Part shown: positions 16,254-25,107 of the stretch, in pieces
Layout of the letters: the number at the start of each line of letters is the position of its first letter
Numbering within the stretch: the stretch's first letter is position 1
NCBI GenBank assembly: GCA_022800525.1
Contig: JAAWQM010000030.1
Coordinates: 1-36,322, forward strand
DNA from: Oscillospiraceae bacterium
GTDB taxonomy: Bacteria; Bacillota; Clostridia; Oscillospirales; Oscillospiraceae
Direction of reading: 5' to 3'
Length of the DNA: 36,322 nt
The notes under the pieces: generated by a model
What the model was told of the DNA's origin: nothing
The model's input: the letters and a program-made list of their open reading frames with translations, nothing else
Databases searched by the model: none
Position numbers and translations under genes: made by a program

Positions 16254-17982
16254 CGATGCTCGCCCCCTCCTGCTGGGACTGGTAGACGTCCCGGTAAATT
16301 TCACTGGTTTCCATCAGCTCCGCGTGAGTCCCCACGTCCGCGATGCCGCCGTCATCCATGACGACGATCAGGTCCGCGTCCATAACGGAGATGATCCGCT
16401 GGGCAATGATGATCTTGGTGGTGTCCGGCAGCTGGGTCCGGAACGCGGCGCGTATTTTTGCGTCAGTGGCGGTGTCCACCGCGCTGGTGCTGTCATCCAG
16501 AATCAGCACCTTGGGCTTTTTCAAAATCGCCCGGGCGATGCAGAGCCGCTGCTTCTGTCCGCCGGAGACGTTCACGCCGCCCTGACCCAGGTCGGTGTTG
16601 TATCCATCGGGCATCCGGCGGATAAACTCCGAGGCGCAGGCGGCCTCGCAGGCGGCTTCAATCTCCGCGTCCGTGGCGTCGGCATCGCCCCACAACAGGT
16701 TCTCCCGGATGGTACCGGAGAACAGCGTGTTCTTTTGCAGCACCATAGCCACCGCGTCCCGCAGGTGTTCCATGGTGTAGTCCTTCACCGGACGGCCGCC
16801 CACGCGGACTGTCCCCTCCTGTGCTTCATAAAGCCGGGGGATCAGCTGGACCAGGGTGGACTTGGCGGAGCCGGTGGCCCCGATGATGCCCACGGTGGCC
16901 CCGCTGGGGATGTGAAGGTCAATGTCGCGGAGGTTCCACTTCTCCGCCTCCGGGTTATACTTGAAGTACACGTGCTCGAAGTCAACAGAGCCGTCAGCTG
17001 CCTGTAAGGAGGCGCCGGCGGTTTCGTCAGCGATGTCCGGAACCTCCTCCAGCACCTCCGCCACACGCTTGCCGCAGGCGATGGTCCGGGTAATCATCAT
17101 CATAATCATGGAGACCATCATCAGGCTGATGAGTACCTGCGTGATATAGGTGAAGAAGGTGGACAGCAGCCCAACCTCCAGTTCCCCGGCCTGGACCAGC
17201 GGCGCGCCGTACCACATGACGGCGATGATGGTGCCGTAGGTAATGAGCATCATGACGGGCATGTTCATCACCACAAAACCGAAAGCTTTCTCGGAGATGC
17301 TCCGCAAGGCGTCGTTCCGCTTTTTGAACTTCTCCTCCTCGTAGTCCTCCCTGACGAAGGACTTTACCACCCGGATGGCGGACAGGTTCTCCTGCACGGC
17401 CAGATTGACGCCGTCGGTGGCCTCCTGCAGAGAGCCGAACACCGGGCTGATGTGCTTGATAATCAGCCCGATCAGCACCGCCAGCAGCGGCAGGGCTACC
17501 AGAAACACCCGCGAGAGCTTCAGGCTGATGGTTACGGCCAGCACCAGGGCGGAGATCAGCATGACCGGCGCCCGGACCATGAGGCGCATCGCCATCATGA
17601 GGGACATCTGAAGATTGTTGCAGTCGTTGGTCAGGCGGGTGACCAGGGAAGCCGTGGAGAATTTTTCGATGTTCCGGAACGAAAATTCCTGGATGTGGTC
17701 ATACTGGGCCCTGCGCAGGTTTGCGCCGAAGCCCTGGCCCGCCCGGGCGGACAAAAACGCTGCCCCAATGCCCAGGGACATGGACACCAGCGCCATGCAG
17801 ACCATCAGCGCGCCCCTTGTCAGAATGTAAGCTGTGTCGCCGGAGGGGATGCCGGTGTCCACGATGTCCGCCATCACCAGGGGGAGCAGCAGCTCGAACA
17901 CCGCCTCTCCGGCGGAGCAGAGCACGCCGAAAATGATCCATTTCCGGTACCCTCTGGTATATGGCCAGAGTTTTTTCATCAT
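16246..17982 (-). CDS. ABC exporter half-transporter, subunit with degenerate Walker B
   Basis: A 578-residue half-transporter: six membrane helices (1-310) and an ATPase domain. Walker A is GATGSAKST (A for G before K), the signature is the canonical VSGGQKQR and Walker B is VLILDDSTSAVD, where Asp replaces the catalytic Glu. In heterodimeric exporters one of the two ATP sites is inactive in this way, and the partner has the weak signature (LSQGE here), which fits. The ATG at 17980-17982 overlaps the marR stop; GAGGT lies nine bases upstream. Middle gene of the marR-exporter operon. Confidence 0.94.
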   Translation of the reverse strand: MMKKLWPYTRGYRKWIIFGVLCSAGEAVFELLLPLVMADIVDTGIPSGDTAYILTRGALMVCMALVSMSLGIGAAFLSARAGQGFGANLRRAQYDHIQEFSFRNIEKFSTASLVTRLTNDCNNLQMSLMMAMRLMVRAPVMLISALVLAVTISLKLSRVFLVALPLLAVLIGLIIKHISPVFGSLQEATDGVNLAVQENLSAIRVVKSFVREDYEEEKFKKRNDALRSISEKAFGFVVMNMPVMMLITYGTIIAVMWYGAPLVQAGELEVGLLSTFFTYITQVLISLMMVSMIMMMITRTIACGKRVAEVLEEVPDIADETAGASLQAADGSVDFEHVYFKYNPEAEKWNLRDIDLHIPSGATVGIIGATGSAKSTLVQLIPRLYEAQEGTVRVGGRPVKDYTMEHLRDAVAMVLQKNTLFSGTIRENLLWGDADATDAEIEAACEAACASEFIRRMPDGYNTDLGQGGVNVSGGQKQRLCIARAILKKPKVLILDDSTSAVDTATDAKIRAAFRTQLPDTTKIIIAQRIISVMDADLIVVMDDGGIADVGTHAELMETSEIYRDVYQSQQEGASIDG

Positions 17983-18431
17983 ACTTTGTTTACCTCATTT
18001 TCCAAGTTTTCGATGACGCGGGAGAGATAGCCGCGCATGGCCGCCTCCTCCTCAGCCGACAGGCAGTTGGCCAGCCGCCGTCCGGCGGCGTCCAGGGTGG
18101 CGCGGAAGGTCTCCACCTTCGCCTGACCGGCCTCCGTCAGGGTAATCAGACGGCAGCGCCCGTCCTCCGGGCTGGTGCGGCGCAGAATGTAGCCCTTCTC
18201 CTCCAGCCGGTTCACGATGCCGTTAATTGTGGAGGGTCTCAGGCGCAGCTCCTGCTCCAGGTCCCGCTGGTTGACCGGCCTGCCGTCACAGCAGCAGGAG
18301 AGATAGATCAACGCACGGGACTGTACCGGAGTCACATCATAACCGGCCTGACGCAGGCTCTGGTCAACCTGCTGCCGACCCAGGCGGCTGCAATAGGCGA
18401 TCAGCCGGGCCAGGTCGGGTGTGTCATTCAT
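17979..18431 (-). CDS. MarR family transcriptional regulator
   Basis: A 150-residue winged-helix regulator. The recognition helix region is VNQRDLEQELRLRPSTINGIVNRLEEKGYI (about 54-82), and the wing is RRTSPEDGRCRLITLTEAG. Long terminal helices should form the dimer. Start chosen at the ATG at 18429-18431, with GGAAGGAG eight bases before; an upstream in-frame TTG would lie on the ribosome site. It overlaps the first exporter gene by four bases. A 9-bp inverted repeat sits on its own -10 element, so autorepression, relieved by an exporter substrate, is the natural reading. The ligand is unknown. Confidence 0.93.
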   Translation of the reverse strand: MNDTPDLARLIAYCSRLGRQQVDQSLRQAGYDVTPVQSRALIYLSCCCDGRPVNQRDLEQELRLRPSTINGIVNRLEEKGYILRRTSPEDGRCRLITLTEAGQAKVETFRATLDAAGRRLANCLSAEEEAAMRGYLSRVIENLENEVNKV

Positions 18432-18459
18432 CCGGCCCACTCCTTCCTTTTCCAAATAA

Positions 18460-18486
18460 TTAGTGCGCTAATAATAAGCACACTAA
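18460..18486. promoter_or_regulatory. MarR operator
   Basis: TTAGTGCGC (18460-18468), nine bases, GCACACTAA (18478-18486): an inverted repeat with one mismatch. It covers the transcription start and touches the -10 of the marR promoter. Its size and place fit a MarR dimer site. Confidence 0.7.
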
Positions 18487-18514
18487 ATATACGCCGCATT
18501 TTTCCATTTGTCAA
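18486..18514 (-). promoter_or_regulatory. marR-exporter promoter
   Basis: On the minus strand TTGACA (18509-18514) and TATATT (18486-18491) are separated by exactly 17 bases, close to consensus. Transcription should start inside the operator. Confidence 0.8.
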
Positions 18515-18577
18515 CATGGATTTTTGAATGGTTTTTTAACCTGCTGTGAACATTTCGTGAATTGTCTTTCCGGGTAG

Positions 18578-18606
18578 TTGACTTTTCCGTTCTCCTATAT
18601 TATCAT
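18578..18606 (+). promoter_or_regulatory. Promoter candidate facing an RNA-sized gene-free stretch
   Basis: TTGACT (18578-18583), 17 bases, TATCAT (18601-18606). Downstream there is a polypyrimidine tract (18628-18653) and then the strong hairpin at 18655-18698, but no reading frame. It may drive a small RNA of about 90 bases, or be chance. Confidence 0.35.
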
Positions 18607-18654
18607 GACATTGTTCAGAAATGAATTCTCTCTTTTCTCCCTCTCTCTTTTCTT

Positions 18655-18698
18655 AAACGAGAACCCCCCGGCCTCAAAGGGCTGGGGGGTTCTCGTTT
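18655..18698. terminator. 15-bp terminator hairpin after the lipoprotein gene
   Basis: AAACGAGAACCCCCC (18655-18669) pairs perfectly with its complement at 18684-18698; the stem reaches the TAA of the minus-strand lipoprotein gene. T runs are short on both sides. It ends the secA operon and could work in both directions. Confidence 0.7.
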
Positions 18699-20259
18699 AC
18701 TCGCTTTGTTCGTTTTGCGCTGAGAGATGAATCCTCCAGGCGTCGAACCCGGTGAATGTGAACGACGGAGTGGGGGACACCCCCTCCACAACGCCGGGAT
18801 GGGTCAACACGGTATAGCTCTTGAAGCAGATGGGCGCGATAGGCGCGGAGTGCTGGAGCTGGAACATCAGCTGCCGCGCCGCGGCGGTCCGGTCCCCGGC
18901 GGCGGCGAAGGCCGCCAGCAGGGCGTCGGTGGTTCCGTCGGTATACCCGCCGTAGTTCATGGCGCCTCCGGTACCTACCAGATCGCTCAGATTCCAGTTG
19001 GCGGTGAGGCGCACCTCCCCGAAATACAGGTCAAACTCTCCGGACTCCAGCGCCGCCAGATATTCCTCCCAGGGCAGCTCCTCCACAGTGACCGTCCAAT
19101 CCAGCATGGACAGGCTGGATGCGATGAACCGGGCGCTGTTGGCCCGGAAGCTGTCGTCACTGCTGACCAGCAGCTTCAATTCCTTCGGGTCGCCGGTGTC
19201 CTGGCCCGCCTCCCGGAGGGCGGCGGCAGTTTCCCCGGCGCTGCTGGACGCCTCCAGGTCCTTGGGATACAGCGGCGACAGGGGCGAGACCGGGAAATGC
19301 GCCGCCAGCGCAAGATCCGCCAGCTGGGCATTCACCAGCACCTCCCGCTGGATGCCCCGGCTGAAGGCCCGCCGGAGGGCGGGGTCCGCAAACAGCCGGT
19401 CCCCGGCGGTATTGAAGCCAATGAACTGCATGATGGTCGTGGACTGCTCCGCCGTCTGCGCCTGCCCGGTGACAAAGGCCAGATCGTCTGTGGGGTCCAC
19501 TGTCAGCAGCTCCACCTGATGGGAGGAGAAAAGGTACATGGCGGAATCCCGGTCCTTGGCGTGGACCAGGGGAATCGTGTCCACAGGGAAGGACTTGCGC
19601 TGCCACCAGTCCTCATTGGCGGTCAGATAGGCTCCTCCGCCGCCGGTGACCAGCAGATAGGGGCCTGTGCCTGTAGGAACGCTGGAGGTACCGGTCCCCC
19701 GCTTCACAATCGGGATGTCCAGCAGCTCCGGCAGCCCCCGGTCGGGAGCCGCCAGCGTAATCACCACCTGCCCCGCCCGGTTGGCGGCAGCTCCGGCAAC
19801 ATTCCGCAGGCGGTAGGCGTACCGCTCCGAGGCCATTGCCCGCTGGAGCGTCTCCACCACATCCCGGGCGGTCAGCTGCGTACCGTCAGAGAACAGCGCG
19901 TCCCGGCGCAGCGTCAGCGTGCAGACAGTCCCCGCCTCGTTCCACTCATAGCTCTCACACAGCAGGGGGACCGCTTGGAACTGGCTGTCCAGGCGGAACA
20001 GCGGCTCATACAGGAGGGAGGCAATCGCCTCCTGAACCCCCTCGCCGCAGGAGATGGGGTCCAGCGTCTGGCCCTTCTGATAGGCCAGGGAAAAGGCGGC
20101 GGGATACTCCGGTTCTGCTTCCGCCGGCTCTTCCGGCTCCTCCGCCGGAAGCTGCTGGTAGCTCTCCCAGCCCTGCTCAACCTCCAGTTCTTCCGCCTCC
20201 CAGGCGGCGCAGCCCGCCAGCAGGCACGACGCCAGCAGCAGCGCAGCCAGCCGCCTCAT
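18697..20259 (-). CDS. Extracellular solute-binding lipoprotein, family 5 (peptide/nickel type)
   Basis: A 520-residue lipoprotein. The signal peptide ends in the lipobox LLAGC (C17), after which comes an acidic linker (EEPEEPAEAEPEYP, about 40-55). The body has the order of SBP_bac_5 proteins: LYEPLFRLDSQFQAVPLLCESYEWNEAGTVCTLTLRRDALFSDGTQLTARDVV split over about 82-135, TGTGPYLL, and a second lobe with AFSRGIQREVLV. The family binds peptides, nickel or sugars for DPP/Opp-type ABC importers, but no permease or ATPase gene is next to it. It overlaps pgeF by four bases, so it is translated from the secA operon. The substrate is unknown. Confidence 0.88.
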   Translation of the reverse strand: MRRLAALLLASCLLAGCAAWEAEELEVEQGWESYQQLPAEEPEEPAEAEPEYPAAFSLAYQKGQTLDPISCGEGVQEAIASLLYEPLFRLDSQFQAVPLLCESYEWNEAGTVCTLTLRRDALFSDGTQLTARDVVETLQRAMASERYAYRLRNVAGAAANRAGQVVITLAAPDRGLPELLDIPIVKRGTGTSSVPTGTGPYLLVTGGGGAYLTANEDWWQRKSFPVDTIPLVHAKDRDSAMYLFSSHQVELLTVDPTDDLAFVTGQAQTAEQSTTIMQFIGFNTAGDRLFADPALRRAFSRGIQREVLVNAQLADLALAAHFPVSPLSPLYPKDLEASSSAGETAAALREAGQDTGDPKELKLLVSSDDSFRANSARFIASSLSMLDWTVTVEELPWEEYLAALESGEFDLYFGEVRLTANWNLSDLVGTGGAMNYGGYTDGTTDALLAAFAAAGDRTAAARQLMFQLQHSAPIAPICFKSYTVLTHPGVVEGVSPTPSFTFTGFDAWRIHLSAQNEQSE

Positions 20260-21080
20260 CGCAGGTCCTCCGGCAGGCCAATCAGCGCCCCCTGAACGCC
20301 CCGGCGGTCTCCGGTAATCCGGTGGCTCCAGTAGAGGTCCGGGCGGCAGGCGGTGCAGAGGGGGCAGACGTCAATCCGCTCCGCCGCCGCGCCCGCCTCC
20401 CGCAGCCGCCACGCGTTGATGGCCTTCAGGTCTACGGTCCACTTCGCGCCCCGGGGCTTGATGTAGTCCTCCGCTCCGCCGCCGAAGGCGGCGCGCATAG
20501 CGTCCGGCACGTCGCCGTGGGTCTCAAAGCAGCAGGGGCCGATCCCCGCGCCGATGGCGATACGGATGTTTTCCGGCTTCGCGCCGAAAAGCCGTCCCAT
20601 CTCCCGAACGGTCTTGGCGGGGAGGTCCAGGGCGGTGCCCCGCCACCCGGCGTGGACCGCGCCGATAGAGCGGGTCACGGGGTCGTGGAGCAGCAGAATG
20701 ATGCAGTCCGCCGAGAACACCATCAGGCTCAGTCCCGGCTCATCGGTTACCAGGGCGTCGGCGGTGTAGTCGGCGGGAACGATGAAATATTTGCCCCGGT
20801 CCGCGCCGGTCACATGGCGGACGGTGTCCTCATGGACCTGCTTGGAAAGCACCAGGCCCGCCGGGTCCGCGCCCAGCGCGGCGCAGAACCGGCGGTAATT
20901 CTCCTGGACGTTCGCCCGGTCATCCGGCTCCGGCCCGCTGGCGCGGAAGTTCAGGGAGGCGAAGCGCCCTCCGCTGACGCCGCCCAGCCGGGTGGAAAAG
21001 CCGTGGAAAATTTGTTTGTTCTCCAGCACGCTGGAGGTGTGGTAGACTACCTCATGATATTGTCGCGTTTGAAAAGACAT
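20256..21080 (-). CDS. pgeF: Laccase-domain purine nucleoside phosphorylase/hydrolase (PgeF/YlmD type)
   Basis: A 274-residue protein of the multicopper-oxidase-like Cu/Zn family that was long called polyphenol oxidase. Characterised members cleave adenosine and inosine with phosphate, and PgeF edits peptidoglycan precursors. The zinc-site residues are visible: H in IFHGFSTRLGG (about 26), C in VFSADCIILLLHD and H in AVHAGWRGTALD. I place the start at the ATG at 21078-21080, with GGAGG four bases away; a longer frame upstream has no ribosome site and lies over the previous gene. It is third in the secA operon and overlaps the lipoprotein start. Confidence 0.88.
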   Translation of the reverse strand: MSFQTRQYHEVVYHTSSVLENKQIFHGFSTRLGGVSGGRFASLNFRASGPEPDDRANVQENYRRFCAALGADPAGLVLSKQVHEDTVRHVTGADRGKYFIVPADYTADALVTDEPGLSLMVFSADCIILLLHDPVTRSIGAVHAGWRGTALDLPAKTVREMGRLFGAKPENIRIAIGAGIGPCCFETHGDVPDAMRAAFGGGAEDYIKPRGAKWTVDLKAINAWRLREAGAAAERIDVCPLCTACRPDLYWSHRITGDRRGVQGALIGLPEDLR

Positions 21081-21090
21081 GGTACCTCCA

Positions 21091-21582
21091 TCAGGTTTCA
21101 GACACCCCAACGTGGGTGTCCCACTCCCGGCAGGCGTTGACGATTGCCATGACCTCATCGTCCCCGCAGTCCTTCGGCAAGGCGAAAGCAACTCCGATTT
21201 CACCGCCGTACTGTTTGATCAGCTCCGGCAGGCCGTCCCTGGACATGCCCGGACGGTACAGGTCCTCGGTGTAGTCCTCCACGCCGTAGAGCTCAAAGGG
21301 CCAGATCACCCGGTTCCAACGGAAGGAGCGCGCCTGCTCATTGGAGAGATGGGCGTCCACGCAGATGGAATCCAATTCCAGAACCACGTCGCACCATCTC
21401 CCCACTGTAATGACGGGAATGGGGAAAAGCTCCATCTTGTATTCGTCTCCCCGCCGGGTGGCGTGGAGGTTATACCAGCTCCAGCGGGCGGCGTACCCGG
21501 CGGCCGCCAGCTCCCGCCCCAAGATCTGCACCCGCTGGTAGAGCGCTCCATAGACGCTGTTGAGAATATCCCACGTATCCAT
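21091..21582 (-). CDS. Conserved-looking protein of unknown function
   Basis: A 163-residue soluble protein that I do not recognise. It has no signal peptide or membrane segment. The N-terminal half is rich in aromatic residues (YAARWSWYNLHATRRGDEYKMELFPIPVITVGRWCDVVLELD, split over about 30-72), suggesting a compact alpha/beta fold. The C-terminal part (GLPELIKQYGGEIGVAFALPKDCGDDEVMAIVNACREW) resembles a small amphipathic domain. The gene starts two bases after the secA stop and ends ten bases before pgeF, so it is coexpressed with them. Codon use is like the neighbours. The start has GGGAGAG within the end of secA. Confidence 0.75.
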   Translation of the reverse strand: MDTWDILNSVYGALYQRVQILGRELAAAGYAARWSWYNLHATRRGDEYKMELFPIPVITVGRWCDVVLELDSICVDAHLSNEQARSFRWNRVIWPFELYGVEDYTEDLYRPGMSRDGLPELIKQYGGEIGVAFALPKDCGDDEVMAIVNACREWDTHVGVSET

Positions 21583-21584
21583 AT

Positions 21585-24344
21585 TTATTCATCTCTCCCG
21601 CAGCACTTCTTGTACTTTTTTCCGCTTCCGCAGGGGCAGGGGTCGTTGCGGCCCACCTTCTGCACCCGGCGGGGCTGCTTTTTGACGGCGCCGTCGCCCC
21701 GGCCCTCGGTGATGCCGGTGGCCACCCGCTCCCGCTTGACCTCCTCGTTGGTCTTCAGCCGCACGGAGTAAAGCCGCCGGACGGTCTCATCCTGGATGGC
21801 GGAGACCATCTCTTCAAACATATGCAGGCTTTCCCGCTTATAGGCGTCCACAGGGTTGGACTGGGCGTAAGCCTGGAGCCGGATGCCCTGGCGCAGGTCC
21901 TGCATGGCGTCGATATGGTCCATCCAGTACTCGTCCACCACCCGCAGCATGATGACCCGCTCCAGCTCCCGCATGTCGGGGATATTGGGGCTGGATTCCC
22001 GGGCCTTGTCGATCTCCGCCTCCTTGGCGGCGTAGGTCTCCATGGCCTTTTCCGTGAGAAGTCCGGAAAGCTCCTCCGCAGAAGCCTTTTCCGCCTCCTC
22101 CGGAGTCAGCCCCACCGCGTTCTTGGGAAAGAAGGCGCCCTCCAGAGAGCCCATCATGGTCCGGAAGGCATCTCTGTCGATATGCTTGTTCTCCCCAAAG
22201 GCGCTGTTAACCGCCGCGCTGACGCTGCTGGAGATCATCCCGGCGATGTCCTTGCGCAGGTCTGTGCCGTCCAGCACCTTTTTGCGCTGCTCGTAGATCA
22301 GCTCGCGCTGCTTGTTCATCACGTCGTCGTACTCCAGGGTGCTCTTGCGGGACTGGAAATTCCGGGACTCCACGCTGGTCTGAGCGTTCTCGATGGCCTT
22401 GGTGAGCATCCTGTTCTCAATGGGCACGTCCTCGCCAAGGTCCAGCCGGTCCATGAGTCCGGTAATCCGGTCGCCGCCGAAGAGCCGCAGGAGGTCGTCG
22501 TCCAGGCTCAGGTAGAAGCGGGATTCGCCAGGGTCGCCCTGCCGTCCGGCGCGGCCCCGGAGCTGGTTGTCAATCCGGCGGGAATCGTGGCGCTCAGTGC
22601 CGATGATGAACAGGCCCCCGGCCTCGCGGACCTTCTCCGCCTCGCCGGCGATTTCGGCCTTGTGCTTCTCCACGCGCTCCGCGAACAGCTTCCGGGCGTC
22701 CAGGATCTCCTGGTTGTCCGTGTCGGCGTAGCCGGTGGCCTCGGCGATGACCTCGTCGGTGAGGCCCGCCCGCTTCAGATCGTCCCGGGCCAGATACTCG
22801 GCGTTGCCGCCCAGCATGATATCGGTACCGCGGCCCGCCATGTTGGTGGCTACGGTCACAGCCCCCAGCTTGCCTGCCTGGGCCACGATGTCCGCTTCCT
22901 TTTCATGGTTCTTGGCGTTCAGCAGGTTGTGCTTGATTCCGGCTTTGGCCAGCAGTTTGGACAGGGCCTCGTTCTTCTCGATGGACACCGTGCCCACCAG
23001 CACCGGCTGGCCCTTGGCGTGGCACTCCTTGATCTGCTCGATCACCGCCCGGTACTTGGCCTCCTCGGTCTTGTAGACCACGTCGTGGTCGTCCTGCCGG
23101 ATTACGGGCTTGTTGGTAGGGATCTCAATGATATCCAGCTTGTAAATCGCGCCGAATTCCTCTTCCTCGGTCTGCGCGGTGCCGGTCATGCCGGACAGCT
23201 TGGTGTACAGGCGGAAATAGTTCTGGAAGGTGATGGTAGCCAAGGTCTTGCTCTCCCGCTCCACCTTCACCCGCTCCTTGGCCTCGATGGCCTGATGGAG
23301 GCCCTCGCTGTACCGGCGGCCAAACATGAGACGGCCGGTGAACTCGTCAACGATGATGACCTGGCCGTCCTTGATGACGTAGTCGATATCCTTCTTCATC
23401 ACGCCGTGGGCCTTGATGGCCTGATTGATGTGATGGTTGATGGTGGAGTTCTCCGGGTCGGACAGGTTCTCCACATGGAAGAATTCCTCCGCCTTGGCGA
23501 TACCGCGGGCGGTGAGGGTGGCGGTGCGGGCCTTCTCATCCACTACGTAGTCGGCGTCCAGGTTCACGTCCTCCTCGGCCTTCTCGTCGGTCTCCGCGAT
23601 GACCAGCTTCTTCAAAGGGCGGACGAACATCTCTGCCATGTCGTACATCTGGGTGGACTGCTCGCCCATGCCGGAGATAATCAGGGGGGTGCGGGCCTCG
23701 TCGATGAGGATGGAGTCCACCTCGTCCACAATGGCGAAGTTGTGGCCCCGCTGGACCAGCTCCCCGGCGTACAGGGCCATGTTGTCCCGCAGATAGTCAA
23801 AGCCCAGCTCGTTGTTGGTGCCGTAGGTGATATCGGCGGCGTAGGCTGCCTGGCGCTCCTTCTTGCTCAGGCCGTGGATGATGAGTCCCACGGAGAGGCC
23901 CAGGAAGCGGAAGACCTTGCCCATCCACTCGCTCTGGTATTTTGCCAGATAGTCGTTGACGGTGACGATATGGACGCCCCTGCCGGTCAAGGCGTTCAGG
24001 TAGGCGGGGAGGGTGGCGACAAGGGTCTTGCCCTCGCCGGTCTTCATCTCTGCGATGCGGCCCTGGTGAAGGACCACGCCGCCCACCAGCTGGACGCGGA
24101 AGGGCCGCTGGCCCAGCACCCGGACGGCGGCCTCGCGCACGGCGGCGAATGCCTCCGGCAGGATGTCGTCCAGGGTCTCGCCGGCGGCGATGCGCTCCTT
24201 GAACTGAACCGTCATGTCCCGCAGCTGGGCGTCGGACAGCGCCTGATACTCCGGCTCCAGGTCTTCGATTTTATCTACGATCGGATAAATTTGCTTCAGT
24301 TCCCGGTCGCTGTAGCTGCCGAAAATTTTCTTCATCAGACCCAT
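21585..24344 (-). CDS. secA: Protein translocase ATPase SecA
   Basis: A 919-residue SecA, the motor that pushes preproteins through SecYEG. It starts with [19 protein letters not shown]. Walker A is MKTGEGKTL (about 100), followed by the DEAD-like [18 protein letters not shown] (about 205-222), the preprotein crosslinking domain, motif [10 protein letters not shown] (about 495-504) and [29 protein letters not shown]. The C-terminal zinc site [13 protein letters not shown], which binds SecB or phospholipids, is complete. The ATG ending at 24344 has AGGAG ten bases upstream. It heads the operon secA - unknown - pgeF - lipoprotein. Confidence 0.98.
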   Translation of the reverse strand: MGLMKKIFGSYSDRELKQIYPIVDKIEDLEPEYQALSDAQLRDMTVQFKERIAAGETLDDILPEAFAAVREAAVRVLGQRPFRVQLVGGVVLHQGRIAEMKTGEGKTLVATLPAYLNALTGRGVHIVTVNDYLAKYQSEWMGKVFRFLGLSVGLIIHGLSKKERQAAYAADITYGTNNELGFDYLRDNMALYAGELVQRGHNFAIVDEVDSILIDEARTPLIISGMGEQSTQMYDMAEMFVRPLKKLVIAETDEKAEEDVNLDADYVVDEKARTATLTARGIAKAEEFFHVENLSDPENSTINHHINQAIKAHGVMKKDIDYVIKDGQVIIVDEFTGRLMFGRRYSEGLHQAIEAKERVKVERESKTLATITFQNYFRLYTKLSGMTGTAQTEEEEFGAIYKLDIIEIPTNKPVIRQDDHDVVYKTEEAKYRAVIEQIKECHAKGQPVLVGTVSIEKNEALSKLLAKAGIKHNLLNAKNHEKEADIVAQAGKLGAVTVATNMAGRGTDIMLGGNAEYLARDDLKRAGLTDEVIAEATGYADTDNQEILDARKLFAERVEKHKAEIAGEAEKVREAGGLFIIGTERHDSRRIDNQLRGRAGRQGDPGESRFYLSLDDDLLRLFGGDRITGLMDRLDLGEDVPIENRMLTKAIENAQTSVESRNFQSRKSTLEYDDVMNKQRELIYEQRKKVLDGTDLRKDIAGMISSSVSAAVNSAFGENKHIDRDAFRTMMGSLEGAFFPKNAVGLTPEEAEKASAEELSGLLTEKAMETYAAKEAEIDKARESSPNIPDMRELERVIMLRVVDEYWMDHIDAMQDLRQGIRLQAYAQSNPVDAYKRESLHMFEEMVSAIQDETVRRLYSVRLKTNEEVKRERVATGITEGRGDGAVKKQPRRVQKVGRNDPCPCGSGKKYKKCCGRDE

Positions 24345-24399
24345 TATGAAAACACTCCTCTTTTGTGAGAGTAAAGATTCACACACAAATACATCATAT

Positions 24400-24427
24400 A
24401 GTATAACACAGATTCCAGATTTTGCAA
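24400..24427 (-). promoter_or_regulatory. secA promoter
   Basis: On the minus strand TTGCAA (24422-24427), 16 bases, TATACT (24400-24405). The leader is about 50 bases long. Confidence 0.65.
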
Positions 24428-24480
24428 CGGGAAAAGTGGCCTTGTTTCAAGGAAATCGGTTTTGCGCCGGAGGTGCGCAG

Positions 24481-24539
24481 CAGGGGAATCAATTTTGTAG
24501 GGGCGGATAATCTCCGCCCCTACAAAATTGATTCCCCTG
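24481..24539. repeat. Perfect 27-bp palindrome with AATCAATTTT ends
   Basis: Left arm 24481-24507 and right arm 24513-24539 are exact complements with a five-base TAATC loop. The arms contain GGGGAATCAATTTTGTAG and its complement. It resembles a tiny non-autonomous palindromic element and shares ends with the one at 27835-27912. Confidence 0.75.
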
Positions 24540-24557
24540 TCCAAGCTTTCGGCCTCA

Positions 24558-24586
24558 TTGACATTCTCTTGTTATAGAAGTAGAAT
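24558..24586 (+). promoter_or_regulatory. Near-consensus promoter before the coding remnant
   Basis: TTGACA (24558-24563), 17 bases, TAGAAT (24581-24586). It faces the broken reading frames at 24620-24951; no intact gene is downstream. Confidence 0.5.
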
Positions 24587-24619
24587 TGTCCCAATTAACC
24601 TATAACGACGGTGTGATGA

Positions 24620-24951
24620 CCGGCACCGCAACCGGAACATTCAGCCCTGACGGAAAAGCTGGATACGGTCCAGTATACAACCATCCTGGCCCGTGCTTTC
24701 TACAAGGATGAGCCGGAAGACCCTGGAGCGGACGATGACTGGTGGGAGCCTGCGTACAGAATCGCCTATCAAGACAAGCACAATCTCTTTGGCGAGGTTC
24801 ACAGCATTGCGGCAATACCGAGACTACCCGTGAAGTTATGGCAGAGATGATGTACCGCGTCATGGTGGACAAGGGCGCCGTTCTGCCGGACGAGACCGAA
24901 AATTCAGATGACCATGAACAGAATGAACCTTTGCCCCTAAAGGCGTCCTGA
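24620..24951 (+). pseudogene. Decayed coding remnant, family not recognised
   Basis: One frame (24620-24850) reads as plausible protein without an ATG: ALTEKLDTVQYTTILARAF, KDEPEDPGADDDWWEPAYRI and YQDKHNLFGEVHS, then TGA. A second frame (24742-24951) continues with TREVMAEMMYRVMVDKGAV and LPDETENSDDHEQ. The protein-like text passes from one frame to the other near 24820-24840, as expected after a frameshift. A good promoter lies upstream but no ribosome site. It may be what is left of a mobile-element gene. I cannot name the family. The rest of 24952-25064 shows nothing. Confidence 0.4.
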
Positions 24952-25064
24952 ATCGTGCCCAGACGGCTATCATCTGCGCCTGTCTGACAAATGTTCGTCC
25001 TGGAGATTCGCTCCATTTTACTGCAAGTTCTGCCGCAGCATACAGGCAGCCGTAAGGCAGGATC

Positions 25065-25098
25065 AGCCCCGGTTTCCACAGAAGCGGAAACCGGGGCT
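25065..25098 (-). terminator. Terminator hairpin after the phosphatidyltransferase
   Basis: AGCCCCGGTTTCC (25065-25077) and GGAAACCGGGGCT (25086-25098) form a perfect 13-bp stem, ten bases after the stop codon. No clear T-tract. Confidence 0.65.
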
Positions 25099-25107
25099 GG
25101 CGGCATG

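Noticed and set aside
21822-24368. Very long plus-strand open frame opposite secA
   Set aside because: Same cause: codon bias of secA leaves the opposite frame open. No start signal or recognisable domain.
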